A DNA stretch of 25,312 bases, from positions 1 through 25,312 of the forward strand of contig JBDRNO010000273.1 of assembly GCA_043811005.1 (NCBI GenBank). Reading direction: 5' to 3'. The notes under the pieces are model-generated. The model saw only the letters and a program-made list of their open reading frames with translations, did not search any database and was not told the DNA's origin. Of this stretch, positions 7,509-15,625 are shown in pieces. The position numbers were made by a program, and so were the translations under genes. Origin of the DNA: JBDRNO01 sp043811005 (GTDB lineage: Bacteria; Bacteroidota; Bacteroidia; NORP154). Positions within the stretch are counted from its first letter, which is position 1, and every line of letters starts with the position of its first letter.

Positions 7509-7865
7509 ATGTACTGTAAAAAATATTCTATTATAAATATTGAGATGTTCAGGCAAATTATTCAGAATAAATATAAACCTGAAACATTATTTACGAAGCA
7601 AGAGTTAAAACTATACCCTGTGAAAAATCGAATTAATAGTTTAGCCGGACGATTCCTAATAAAAAAATGCATTATTGAATATTTATCCTGTGAAAAAAAA
7701 TATAATGAAATTGAGGTCATTAATGATGATTTAGGTAAACCGGTTATAAAATTACATGATACCGTAAAAAAGATAAGTGAAGATTTAAAGATCAAATCAA
7801 TTTATTGTTCAATTTCTCACTCAAAAAGCCGGGCTGCAGCAATGGTTATATTTAATAAAAGGTAA
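7509..7865 (+). CDS. AcpS-like 4'-phosphopantetheinyl transferase (divergent)
   Basis: 118 residues, matching the length of AcpS-type holo-ACP synthases, which attach the phosphopantetheine arm to carrier proteins. Conserved landmarks are FTKQEL (28-33), AGRFLIKKC (46-54), DDLGKPVI (73-80) and SISHSKSRAAAMVI (101-114, His104). Two positions that bind Mg in classical AcpS appear replaced: the Asp of the N-terminal GIDI motif is Asn10 (IINIEM), and the Glu of the RFAAKEA motif is Lys53. The fold assignment is therefore good but canonical activity is doubtful. It may act in a specialised way, or be degenerate. It lies among fatty acid/polyketide-type genes, although no carrier protein gene is seen in the window. 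Confidence 0.75.
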   Translation: MYCKKYSIINIEMFRQIIQNKYKPETLFTKQELKLYPVKNRINSLAGRFLIKKCIIEYLSCEKKYNEIEVINDDLGKPVIKLHDTVKKISEDLKIKSIYCSISHSKSRAAAMVIFNKR

Positions 7866-8135
7866 CTATTCAGTGTGTGGAAACTGCTAATAACTTTGAG
7901 TCCGTTCAAAAAAAGCTCAAAAAATAAAATTACATTAATATCAGTACTTCGAAGATAAACACGTCAGTGATTCCAACGAAGAGGAAAAAGTTTTTTTGGC
8001 CACACGCTTTAATATGGCTTACCAACAGCAGTTTCATTTGCCTCTGTTTAAAAGAAAATTAAGAGTTTGATGCTTTTATAGAGATGAAGAATTTCGTAAT
8101 TACTTTGAGACAGAAAAGAATAAAATATTGAAGAC
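7866..8135. other. Gene-free spacer between the AcpS-like gene and the giant adhesin
   Basis: About 270 bases with no coding frame that I recognise on either strand and no acyl carrier protein (no DSL motif). It begins with GGTAACTATTCAGTGTGTGG, which resembles the left arm of the palindrome at 19970 (AGTAACTATTCAGCCAAAGTGG), suggesting a half-copy of that repeat. Confidence 0.45.
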
Positions 8136-8164
8136 TTGCATAAAATAATAATTTGTTATTTTTG
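8136..8164 (+). promoter_or_regulatory. Bacteroidetes-type sigma promoter for the giant T9SS protein
   Basis: TTG at 8136-8138 (-33 element) and TATTTTTG at 8157-8164 (consensus TAnnTTTG, -7 element) are 18 bases apart. This matches the Bacteroidetes housekeeping promoter layout. Transcription would start near 8170, leaving a leader of about 20 bases before the ATG at 8193. It argues against using the TTG at 8136 as a translation start. Confidence 0.6.
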
Positions 8165-8192
8165 TTTTTATCACCTATCAAAACTTAATATC

Positions 8193-11100
8193 ATGTTAAA
8201 CAAAGAGAAATCCCGCTTACTATCTGGAAAAAAATTACTGATTATATTATTAATTATTCAATTATTAATAATTAACAGTAACTTATACGCTCAAATAACT
8301 TTCCAAAAGACATACGGAGGAACAGAATGGGAGTTTTGTTTATATGGTCAACAAACTGATGATAATGGCTACATTTTGACAGGATCGACAACGGGTAATG
8401 GTGCAGGGGGATATGATGTATATTTATTAAAATTAAATGAATATGGTGATACTTTATGGACAAAAGCATATGGAGGTTCAAATAGTGATCAAGGTCAATG
8501 CGTTAAACAAACCTTTGATGACGGTTATATTATAACAGGATCAACTTCAAGTTTTGGATCTGGAAGGGTTTATTTAATTAAAACAGATTCAATGGGAGAC
8601 ACACTTTGGACACGATGTTATGGTGGTTTCGAGGGGGATTGGGCAAAGGAAGTAGAGCAAACCTTTGATGGAGGTTATATTATAACAGGAGGAACTGCAA
8701 GTTTTGGTGTTGTTAATTCTGCCGTTTATATTATTAAAACAGATGCTTTTGGAGATATATTATGGACGAAAGTAATAGGTGGTATTGATAATGAATGGTC
8801 AGAATCAGTTAAACAAACCTTTGATGGCGGATATATAATTTCTGGAAGGACTTATGGATCAGGGAATGGTGATTTTTACTTAATTCGCCTTGATAGCATT
8901 GGAGATACATTATGGATTAAAGCATATGGAGGGAATTCAGCAGACTATAGCTATCACGTAGAACAAACATTCGATAGTGGATTTATTATGGTTGGGCACA
9001 CATGGGGTTTTGGTGCTGGAAGTTCTGATGTGTATGTTGTTAAAACAGATTCCATAGGTAATCTTCAATGGTCAAAAACATACGGAGGGATTGATGAAGA
9101 CTATGGACAGTCAATTCAAGAAACAAATGATAGTGGATTTATTATTACAGGATATACTAAAAGCTTTGGGGTAGTTGGATATATTTATCCTTATTTAATC
9201 AGGATTGATCTTAATGGAGATACATTATGGACAAAAATTTATAGCAAATTATCAGGACCTTCCAATTTTTTTGCTCAGCAAACATCTGATAATGGATATG
9301 TTATTTTGGGTTCAACTGCCACTTTTGGAGCGGGAGGGAATGATTGTTATATAATTAAGACAGATGCACTTGGTAATGTCAATTGTAACACAAATTCTAC
9401 AAATACGATAGTAACCAATCCTACAACTTTTTTAATTGATTCAAGTGTAGCAATTACTTCAGGAGGAATCGTTAGTAATCCCGCAACCATTATCAGCAAT
9501 ACTATTACCTTTACAAATATATTATGCTATGACACTGGTATGGTTCTATGCGACACATGGACGCAGAAAGCAAATTTTGGTGGTACAGCACGATATGGTG
9601 CAGTTGGGTTTTCTATTGGCAGTCAGGGGTATATAGGCACCGGGTCAGATGGAACATACAGAAATGATTTCTGGGAATATGACACAACCAACAATTCCTG
9701 GACACAAAAAGCAGACTTTGCCGGAACAGGGAGAAGATATGCTGTTGCTTTTTCCATTGGCAACAAGGGTTATATTGGTACTGGATATGATGGAGCTTCC
9801 AAAAATGATTTCTGGGAATATGATCCTGCTTCAAACTCCTGGATACAGAAAGCAGACTTTGGTGGTACAGGGAGAAGATATGCTGTTGCTTTTTCCATTG
9901 GCAACAAAGGTTATATTGGTACTGGATATGATGGAGCTTCCAAGAATGATTTCTGGGAGTATGATACTACATCAAACTCCTGGACACAGAAAGCAGATTT
10001 TGGTGGTACAGCACGATATGGTGCAGTTGGGTTTTCTATTGGCAGCAAAGGATTTATTGGTACTGGAAATGATGGAACTGGCAAGGATGATTTCTGGGAA
10101 TATGATCCTACTTTAAACTCTTGGACACAGAAGGCAGACTTTGGTGGTACAGAAAGAAGTTTTGCATTTGGTTTTTCCATTGGTTCAAAAGGATACATTA
10201 GTACAGGACATGCCTCTTACAAGAATGAATTTTGGGAATATGATTCTACTTCAAACTCTTGGACTAAAAAAACAGACTTTGGGGGTACGGCACGATATGG
10301 TGCAGTTGGGTTTTCTATAGGCAGCAAAGGATTTATTGGTACTGGGAAAAATGGAAATTACATGGATGATTTCTGGGAATATACTCCTGAATCAAGCATA
10401 ACCATATCTATAACAGCCACAGATGTAACCTGCAACGGTGGCAGTGACGGAACAGCTATAGCAACATTATCCGGAGGTAGTCCACCCTATTCTTTCAACT
10501 GGTCAAACGGTGCAACAGCAGGAAATATCAATGGGATAACTGCAGGATATTATTCATTAACCGTAACAGATTCACAAGGATGTTCAGTAATTGATTCAAT
10601 AACTATTAATGAGCCATTGCCTATAATTACTCCTGATACTGCAACAATCTGTTCCAATGACAGTATCTTTTTACAAGGAGCATATCAAAATATTCCCGGT
10701 ACATACTATGATACCTTATTGTCAGTAAATAATTGCGATAGTATAGTTATCACTAATTTAACTGTTGACCCAACTTATTATATCAATACATCTGATGTTA
10801 TTATATGTGCAAGTGATAGCGCTCTGATATTTGGCGTTTACCAAACAATAGCCGGAACATATTATGATAGTTTGGTAACAATTTGCGGATCAGATAGTGT
10901 CATTTCTACTAGCTTGATCGTTAATCCTTTTTATAATATTGTAACTCCGGATGTAAATATCTGTGTAGGTGACAGTGCTTTAATATTTGGCATTTACAAA
11001 ACAATAGCCGGAACATATTATGATAGTTTGGTAACAGTTTGCGGTTCAGATAGTGTCATTTCTACTAGCTTGATCGTAAATCCTGTTTATACCATTGATA

Positions 11101-12890
11101 CACTTGATGTTACTATTTGCACTGGTGACAGTGCCTTGATATTAGGTATTTACCAAACAACTGCCGGAACTTACTATGATAGCTTAACCACTGTAAATGG
11201 TTGCGATAGCGTCATTGCTATAACCTTAATCGTCAATCCAACTTATTTTAGTAACACACCGGACGAAACCATCTGCGATGGCGATAGTGTCGTAATATTT
11301 GGTGTATATCAGACAACGGCAGGTACTTACTATGACAGCCTAACCACTGTAAATGGCTGTGATAGCATCACTGCTACAACCTTAATCGTCAACCCAACTT
11401 ACAACGTTAGTACATCTGACGAAACCATCTGCAACGGTGACAGTGCCTTGATATTTGGCTTTTACCAAACAACTGCCGGAACCTATTTTGACAGCTTAAC
11501 CACCATCAATGGCTGCGATAGCATAATTGCCACCACTTTAGCTGTAAATCCAACACCAACAGTTAATATTGTTGGAGATTCTATTGTTTGCGGAAGTACT
11601 GTTTTAGATGAAGGGATGGGAATGCCGGGAGACACTTATTTATGGTCAACTGGTGTCACAACTCAAACTATTATTGTTACAACAAGCGGATCATATTGGT
11701 TAATAGTAACTGATGGAAATGGTTGTCAGGGTTCAGATTCAATTAATGTTATAGTAAATCCAACTTATTTTACTAACACAACAGATGTTACAATATGTGC
11801 CGGTGACAGTACCTTGATATTTGGCGTTTATCAGACAACTATCGGAACTTATTATGACAGCTTGTCCACTATCAATGGCTGCGATAGCATTATTGCCACT
11901 AACTTAATCGTCAATGCAACTAATAGCATCAATACACCTGATTTAAACATCTGTGACGGTGACAGCACACTGATATTTGGCGCTTACGAGTCAACAGCCG
12001 GAACATATTACGACAGCTTAACAACTGTAAATGGATGCGATAGTATAATCTCTACCGGCTTAATCGTTAACTTAACTTTCTCAACTAATACTCCGGATGA
12101 AACCATCTGTGATAGCGACAGTGTATTGATATTTGGTGAATATCAGTCAACAGCTGGAACATATTTCGACAGCTTAACAACCGTAAGCAATTGCGATAGC
12201 ATAATCTCTACTTACTTAATCGTCAACTCAACATATTTAACTAATACACCTGATGAAACCATTTGCGAAGGTGATAGTGTTTTGATGTTCGGTGTTTACC
12301 GCAAAACTGCCGGAACTTATTATGACTCTTTATTTTCTGCAAATGGTTGTGATAGTGTAATTGCTACCACTTTAACTGTAAATCCGTTGCCAACTGTTAA
12401 TTTTACCGGTTTAGACACAAGTTATTGCCTGAATGATACTGCTGTAATCCTAACAGGCACACCATCAGGAGGTACATTCAACGGTATGGGTATCAGCGGA
12501 AATCAATTTGATCCATCTGTAGCAGGGATTGGAACACATATAGTCATCTATTCATATACCGATGGAAATAGCTGTTCGGACAGCGTATCACAAAATGTAA
12601 TAGTTAATAATTGTGCAGGGATAGAGAACTTTGATTTTATCAATACCATTAATATATATCCCAATCCCAACACAGGAGAATTCACATTAGAAATGGAGAT
12701 ACCTAAACCACAGAATTTAAAATTAAACATTTTCAACATCTTAGGGCAGACAGTATATACTGAAACGTTGAATAATATTAAGGGGAACTACAAAAAGAAT
12801 ATTGACCTAAAACCAAACCCAACAGGTATTTACAACCTGCAAATTCTTAACGATAAAAACATAATCAATAAAAAAATAATTATTCGTTAG
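8193..12890 (+). CDS. Giant T9SS-secreted surface protein: beta-propeller, Kelch, SprB repeat, ten IC..DS repeats
   Basis: 1565 residues from the ATG at 8193, chosen because the upstream TTG lies in the promoter. The signal peptide is KLLIILLIIQLLIINSNLYA then QITFQK. Seven repeats of about 50 residues (about 34-400; YGG...QTFDGGYIITG...YLIKTD..GDTLW) suggest a seven-bladed propeller. Six Kelch-like repeats follow (about 451-732; WTQKADFGGT...GYIGTG...NDFWEYD). One SprB-type repeat comes next (about 735-807; DVTCNGGSDGTAIATLSGGS). Then ten repeats of about 52 residues (about 810-1400; ETICDGDS..IFG.YQTTAGTYYDSL...GCDS), interrupted by one Ig-like module. The last part is an Ig-like domain and a type A sorting domain with YPNP (from about 1483) ending in KKIIIR. 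It is expected to be exported by T9SS and displayed or shed, and an adhesive or carbohydrate-binding role is inferred. It interrupts the metabolic gene set. Confidence 0.9.
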   Translation: MLNKEKSRLLSGKKLLIILLIIQLLIINSNLYAQITFQKTYGGTEWEFCLYGQQTDDNGYILTGSTTGNGAGGYDVYLLKLNEYGDTLWTKAYGGSNSDQGQCVKQTFDDGYIITGSTSSFGSGRVYLIKTDSMGDTLWTRCYGGFEGDWAKEVEQTFDGGYIITGGTASFGVVNSAVYIIKTDAFGDILWTKVIGGIDNEWSESVKQTFDGGYIISGRTYGSGNGDFYLIRLDSIGDTLWIKAYGGNSADYSYHVEQTFDSGFIMVGHTWGFGAGSSDVYVVKTDSIGNLQWSKTYGGIDEDYGQSIQETNDSGFIITGYTKSFGVVGYIYPYLIRIDLNGDTLWTKIYSKLSGPSNFFAQQTSDNGYVILGSTATFGAGGNDCYIIKTDALGNVNCNTNSTNTIVTNPTTFLIDSSVAITSGGIVSNPATIISNTITFTNILCYDTGMVLCDTWTQKANFGGTARYGAVGFSIGSQGYIGTGSDGTYRNDFWEYDTTNNSWTQKADFAGTGRRYAVAFSIGNKGYIGTGYDGASKNDFWEYDPASNSWIQKADFGGTGRRYAVAFSIGNKGYIGTGYDGASKNDFWEYDTTSNSWTQKADFGGTARYGAVGFSIGSKGFIGTGNDGTGKDDFWEYDPTLNSWTQKADFGGTERSFAFGFSIGSKGYISTGHASYKNEFWEYDSTSNSWTKKTDFGGTARYGAVGFSIGSKGFIGTGKNGNYMDDFWEYTPESSITISITATDVTCNGGSDGTAIATLSGGSPPYSFNWSNGATAGNINGITAGYYSLTVTDSQGCSVIDSITINEPLPIITPDTATICSNDSIFLQGAYQNIPGTYYDTLLSVNNCDSIVITNLTVDPTYYINTSDVIICASDSALIFGVYQTIAGTYYDSLVTICGSDSVISTSLIVNPFYNIVTPDVNICVGDSALIFGIYKTIAGTYYDSLVTVCGSDSVISTSLIVNPVYTIDTLDVTICTGDSALILGIYQTTAGTYYDSLTTVNGCDSVIAITLIVNPTYFSNTPDETICDGDSVVIFGVYQTTAGTYYDSLTTVNGCDSITATTLIVNPTYNVSTSDETICNGDSALIFGFYQTTAGTYFDSLTTINGCDSIIATTLAVNPTPTVNIVGDSIVCGSTVLDEGMGMPGDTYLWSTGVTTQTIIVTTSGSYWLIVTDGNGCQGSDSINVIVNPTYFTNTTDVTICAGDSTLIFGVYQTTIGTYYDSLSTINGCDSIIATNLIVNATNSINTPDLNICDGDSTLIFGAYESTAGTYYDSLTTVNGCDSIISTGLIVNLTFSTNTPDETICDSDSVLIFGEYQSTAGTYFDSLTTVSNCDSIISTYLIVNSTYLTNTPDETICEGDSVLMFGVYRKTAGTYYDSLFSANGCDSVIATTLTVNPLPTVNFTGLDTSYCLNDTAVILTGTPSGGTFNGMGISGNQFDPSVAGIGTHIVIYSYTDGNSCSDSVSQNVIVNNCAGIENFDFINTINIYPNPNTGEFTLEMEIPKPQNLKLNIFNILGQTVYTETLNNIKGNYKKNIDLKPNPTGIYNLQILNDKNIINKKIIIR
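10780..12400 (+). repeat. Coding tandem repeats of about 156 bp within the giant T9SS gene
   Basis: Nine to ten units of about 156 bp encode the IC.GDS...GTYYDSL...GCDS module; the first, most divergent unit starts near 10620. Units at about 10790-10935 and 10945-11092 are almost identical at DNA level over about 90 bases, including synonymous sites, and uniquely encode CGSD instead of NGCD. This indicates recent duplication or conversion. The Kelch units at 9706-9830 and 9850-9960 are similarly near-identical. Confidence 0.75.
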
Positions 12891-12990
12891 GCGATTTGCA
12901 ATTAGAATTCTTAAAAGAATAAAAGCCCACAGGCAGTCACATCATTAAGCAAATAAATTATAAATCCCAATATACAAATCTAATATAAGT

Positions 12991-13018
12991 TTCATCCGCC
13001 AGCTGATGGATGTGATTT
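12991..13018. repeat. Small imperfect palindrome before enoyl-CoA hydratase 2
   Basis: CATCCGCCAGCTGATGGATG forms a short imperfect hairpin. A related ATCCGCC-AACT-GGCGGAT palindrome occurs at 19132-19148. It may be a minor repeat family; no function can be assigned. Confidence 0.4.
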
Positions 13019-13062
13019 TATAAGCAATAAGTTCCAAAATAAAATTATCGTAACAATAGTAT

Positions 13063-13689
13063 ATGTATAAATCAATCATTTGGAAAGAAGAAGAAGGTAT
13101 AGGTCATTTGATCTTAAATCACCCTCCCACAAATTTGATGACCAAAGCTTTTTTTGATGAGTTGAAAGATCTTGTTGATAATACTTTAAAAAAAAGCTGT
13201 GTAGATGCAATTGTAATTTACGGTAATGGCCGTCATTTCTCAGCAGGCGCTGACTTGAATGATTTACTTACCTATATCAAAAACAATACAAAAACCGATA
13301 AAGAAGGTAATATAACCGGGTATCCTGATTTTTTAATTGAGCATTACCGGACTTTTTCATTCTTTGAAAAGACCACTATTCCCGTTATTGCTGCAATACG
13401 CGGTGTTTGTATAGGTTCCGCATTAGAATTGGCTTTATTCTGCAATATTCGTTTATGTGGAGCAGGAGCTATTCTCGGGCTTCCTGAAACAACCTTTAAC
13501 CTGATACCCGGATGCGGGGGAATTCAAAAATTATTATCTTTAACAGGCCAGGCGAAAACAATGGAATTAATACTGCAGGGAAAAACTTTTTCACCTGAGG
13601 AAGCTATAAAATATAATATTATTGATAAAATTGTACATAAGAAGGATGTTATTGATATTGCAATAAAACTCGCAAAAAAAATGACATAG
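13063..13689 (+). CDS. Enoyl-CoA hydratase/isomerase family protein 2 (short)
   Basis: 208 residues with the crotonase core: GRHFSAGADL (56-65) and GVCIGSALELALFCNIRLC (114-132), with Glu122, and LPETTFNLIPGCGG (140-153) with Glu142. Both catalytic glutamates of classical hydratases are retained. The usual C-terminal helical region (about the last 45-50 residues, involved in trimerisation and covering the active site) is missing. The protein stops at AIKLAKKMT, where other family members continue. An ATTCGCG-type palindrome begins about 16 bases after the stop, so truncation by repeat insertion is possible. Alternatively it is a naturally short variant. It is followed directly by the KAS III-like gene, and partnership with hydratase 1 and the hydroxyacyl dehydrogenase is likely. 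Confidence 0.85.
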   Translation: MYKSIIWKEEEGIGHLILNHPPTNLMTKAFFDELKDLVDNTLKKSCVDAIVIYGNGRHFSAGADLNDLLTYIKNNTKTDKEGNITGYPDFLIEHYRTFSFFEKTTIPVIAAIRGVCIGSALELALFCNIRLCGAGAILGLPETTFNLIPGCGGIQKLLSLTGQAKTMELILQGKTFSPEEAIKYNIIDKIVHKKDVIDIAIKLAKKMT

Positions 13690-13704
13690 TAATGAAAATT
13701 AAAT

Positions 13705-13825
13705 AAAAAGATATTCTTACGCGAATCACGAATTAAACGCGAATAAGGCGAATAAGTGAAGTTCTGAAAAAACAACCTAGATTCGCTTCATTCGCATAGA
13801 TTAGCGATTCGCGTAATAAAATAAA
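13705..13825. repeat. Inverted repeat of the ATTCGCG type, copy 2
   Basis: TTACGCGAATCACGAATTAA with GCGAATAAGGCGAAT (13718-13757) is mirrored by ATTCGCTTCATTCGC and GATTAGCGATTCGCGTAA (13781-13819). It is the same element type as 2890-3022, with a slightly longer centre. It separates hydratase 2 from the KAS III-like gene. Confidence 0.75.
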
Positions 13826-13832
13826 CTTGAAA

Positions 13833-13866
13833 CATTGTCGCTAGAGGCAACCCCGACAATAATGTC
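13833..13866 (+). other. Imperfect hairpin upstream of the KAS III-like gene
   Basis: ACATTGTCG and CGACAATAATGT can pair around a short loop, between the palindrome and the shared leader box. It could attenuate or terminate transcription, but the stem is imperfect and no T-run follows. Confidence 0.3.
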
Positions 13867-13871
13867 GTGGA

Positions 13872-13892
13872 AATTCCGATACTATCAAATAA
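13872..13892 (+). promoter_or_regulatory. Shared leader box, copy 3
   Basis: ATTCCGATACTATCAAATAA, immediately adjacent to the ATG of the KAS III-like gene. It is the best representative of the box also seen before hydratase 1, the AcpS-like gene and the SDR gene. Confidence 0.45.
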
Positions 13893-15008
13893 ATGGAAAC
13901 AGAAAAATACGTAAAGCTAACCGGAAGTGGAGCATATTTGCCAGGCAAACCAATTCGTATTGATCAGGTTGATGAATATCTTGGAGAATTAACTGAAGCA
14001 CCGAAAAAAATCAGGAAATGGCTTGAAAGGATCAGATCAATAATGGATGAAATGCTGGAGATTGAGTACTATCATTTTGCTATTGACCCAATAACGAAGG
14101 AATTCACTGATGATAATATTACCATGTCTGTCAAGGCAGCTAAAAAAGCTCTGAAAAAAGCGAATTTAAAACCTGAAGATATTGAATTAATTGTTTACGG
14201 GAGCGCTCACCAGGATCAAATGCCAACTGCATCAGTTAGGATCCAGGAAGCTTTGGGAATAGAGGAATGCGGGGAAATTTCCATACATGCAAATTGCACA
14301 TCTGCTTATAAGGCAGTATTATTAGCGCATGACCTTATAAAAAACGGAAGATACAAAAATGCCCTTGTAATCTCTTCCAGCATGTCATCTTCTGAGCTTA
14401 GAGCTTCCTATTATAATCAACCAATAGTAAAAAAAGAAGAATTATTTTTAAGGTATTTTCTAAGTGATGGTGCAGGAGCCCTGGTTTTTGAAGAAAGTGA
14501 ACAGCATAAAAATGCCTTGTTCCTTGAAAACACCTATATGGAATCGATCGGAGGAAAAAAAGCTTCTGCCATGCAAAATAAACGCCCTGCATATTGGATG
14601 AATCCTAAAGAAGAGTTTGAAAAAGGGTATCATCATTTAGCCCAAATGTTTAATGACCAGTTGCAGGAACATTTTCTTGATAAAGATGGGACAGTCTTTT
14701 ATAAGGGACTAAAAAGGATGATTGAAAAATATCATATTGATCTGAAAAATCTGAAATATTTCCAGGTAAATTTCCCTTCAAAGCATATTTCCGATTTGGT
14801 TATTGAGGAATGCGCAGATTTAGGTATCCCAATTGATACTCTTTATACAAAAATTTCAACAATGGGATATGTTGGCCCTCCTATGGCATTTATATGCCTT
14901 GATAAAATAATACGTGAAGAAAAGCTAGAGCATGATGATCTGATTCTTAGTTTTGTTACTGAAGTAAGTAAGTTTATGCAGGCGGGTTTTACTTTACAAA
15001 ACAAATAA
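13893..15008 (+). CDS. 3-oxoacyl-ACP synthase III-like (KAS III) enzyme with altered active site
   Basis: 371 residues, somewhat longer than FabH (about 320). The thiolase fold is clear: MSVKAAKKALKKANLKPEDI, the VYGSAHQDQMPTASVRIQEA segment, and the nucleophile in HANCTSAYKA (Cys135), followed by ALVISSSMSSSE and LSDGAGALVFE. The usual second and third catalytic residues are not conserved. Where FabH has HQAN the sequence is FQVN (Phe290 replaces His), and where it has GNTSAAS it reads GYVGPPM (Tyr326 replaces Asn). Decarboxylative condensation of the normal type is thus doubtful, and acyl transfer or a non-decarboxylating condensation is possible. It has an extended region at 30-75 not found in FabH. 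It sits in the middle of the pathway gene set. Confidence 0.85.
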   Translation: METEKYVKLTGSGAYLPGKPIRIDQVDEYLGELTEAPKKIRKWLERIRSIMDEMLEIEYYHFAIDPITKEFTDDNITMSVKAAKKALKKANLKPEDIELIVYGSAHQDQMPTASVRIQEALGIEECGEISIHANCTSAYKAVLLAHDLIKNGRYKNALVISSSMSSSELRASYYNQPIVKKEELFLRYFLSDGAGALVFEESEQHKNALFLENTYMESIGGKKASAMQNKRPAYWMNPKEEFEKGYHHLAQMFNDQLQEHFLDKDGTVFYKGLKRMIEKYHIDLKNLKYFQVNFPSKHISDLVIEECADLGIPIDTLYTKISTMGYVGPPMAFICLDKIIREEKLEHDDLILSFVTEVSKFMQAGFTLQNK

Positions 15009-15059
15009 GGTTTATCGTAAAAATGTGTGCCTGCGATTTCATTGTAAGAATATTATCTT

Positions 15060-15582
15060 TTGAAATGACATTGACTATGACAATGACTATGACAGTCGCA
15101 ATAATAAGAAATTAACTAAACCTTGTATCATATGAAAAAGAATAATGAAGATGAGTACGGGTTCAGATATAGAAAATGGGACATATATGAAGATGCCCGT
15201 GAATTTCGGAAGTTTGTTAATGATGTCCTCAAACATTTTCCAAGAGAAGAACAATATAGGCTTGTTGATCAAATAAAACGCGCATTAAATTCTATCGTTC
15301 TTCACATTTCAGAAGGAGCTAATCGCAGTACGGATAAAGACTCAAGAGCATACATTAACCGGGCTCATACATCTTTAGATGAAGTGGTGGGAGGAATGGA
15401 TTGTTCACATGATGATGGATATATAAATGATACGGAACATAAAGAAGTTTTATTAAAAGCAAAAAGTCTGGCTAAAAGACTTAGGAGATTTTCTGATTAT
15501 TTATTATCATCCTATACAAAAACAAAATAATAAACTCATTATAATTGTCATAGTTATTGTCATAGTTATAGTTTAAACCGAT
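15060..15582 (+). mobile_element. Intact palindromic element carrying a four-helix-bundle gene
   Basis: The left arm (about 15066-15105) is a hexamer array, GACATTGACTATGACAATGA then CTATGACAG. The right arm (about 15538-15575) is the inverse, AATTGTCATAGTTATTGTCA then TAGTTATAG. Both arms match the decayed copy at 61-216, in opposite orientation, including about 12-19 bases outside the arms. Between the arms lies one complete S23-type gene. The element lies between the KAS III-like and hydroxyacyl dehydrogenase genes. Confidence 0.75.
15132..15530 (+). CDS. Four-helix-bundle protein (S23 / 23S rRNA intervening-sequence protein family)
   Basis: 132 residues from the ATG at 15132; a TTG nine bases upstream is a weaker alternative. 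The pattern WDIYEDAREFRKFVNDVLKH, the EQYRLVDQIKRALNSIVLHI segment, SEGANRSTDKDSRAYINRAH, then a C-terminal LAKRLRRFSDYLL helix is typical of the S23 family. That family was first known from intervening sequences in Leptospira 23S rRNA and also includes the Avd accessory protein of diversity-generating retroelements. It forms basic pentameric bundles that are thought to bind nucleic acid. No reverse transcriptase or rRNA gene is present here. The gene is enclosed by inverted hexamer arrays, and a decayed copy lies at the window start. It is cargo of that element and not a pathway gene. Confidence 0.85.
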   Translation: MKKNNEDEYGFRYRKWDIYEDAREFRKFVNDVLKHFPREEQYRLVDQIKRALNSIVLHISEGANRSTDKDSRAYINRAHTSLDEVVGGMDCSHDDGYINDTEHKEVLLKAKSLAKRLRRFSDYLLSSYTKTK

Positions 15583-15584
15583 TA

Positions 15585-15609
15585 GACTCAGATACGCACT
15601 ATTATGATG
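15585..15609 (+). promoter_or_regulatory. Possible shared leader box, copy 4 (divergent)
   Basis: ACTCAGATACGCACTATTATG before the hydroxyacyl dehydrogenase resembles ATTCCGATACTATCAAATA with a two-base insertion. It is weaker than the other copies. Confidence 0.3.
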
Positions 15610-15625
15610 AACATTAAATTTTTTT

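Noticed and set aside
7866..8135. Acyl carrier protein gene next to the AcpS-like gene
   Set aside because: No frame contains a DSL-type phosphopantetheine site; all frames are short and interrupted.
9649..10116. 155-codon open frame inside the giant T9SS gene
   Set aside because: It is a shadow frame over the Kelch repeats; its repeats mirror the DNA repeats of the true frame, and there is no independent start signal.
13063..13689. Frameshift of hydratase 2 with its missing C-terminus in another frame
   Set aside because: The bases after the stop quickly run into the ATTCGCG palindrome and no crotonase C-terminal sequence is visible in the other frames.
5522..15008. HMG-CoA-synthase-type beta-branching cassette of trans-AT polyketide synthases
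   Set aside because: The KAS-like protein has KAS III motifs and not HMG-CoA synthase motifs, both crotonases keep two glutamates, and no ACP, KS or PKS module is present.
15132..15530. Diversity-generating retroelement accessory gene (Avd)
   Set aside because: The protein belongs to the same superfamily, but no reverse transcriptase, template repeat or variable repeat is found nearby.
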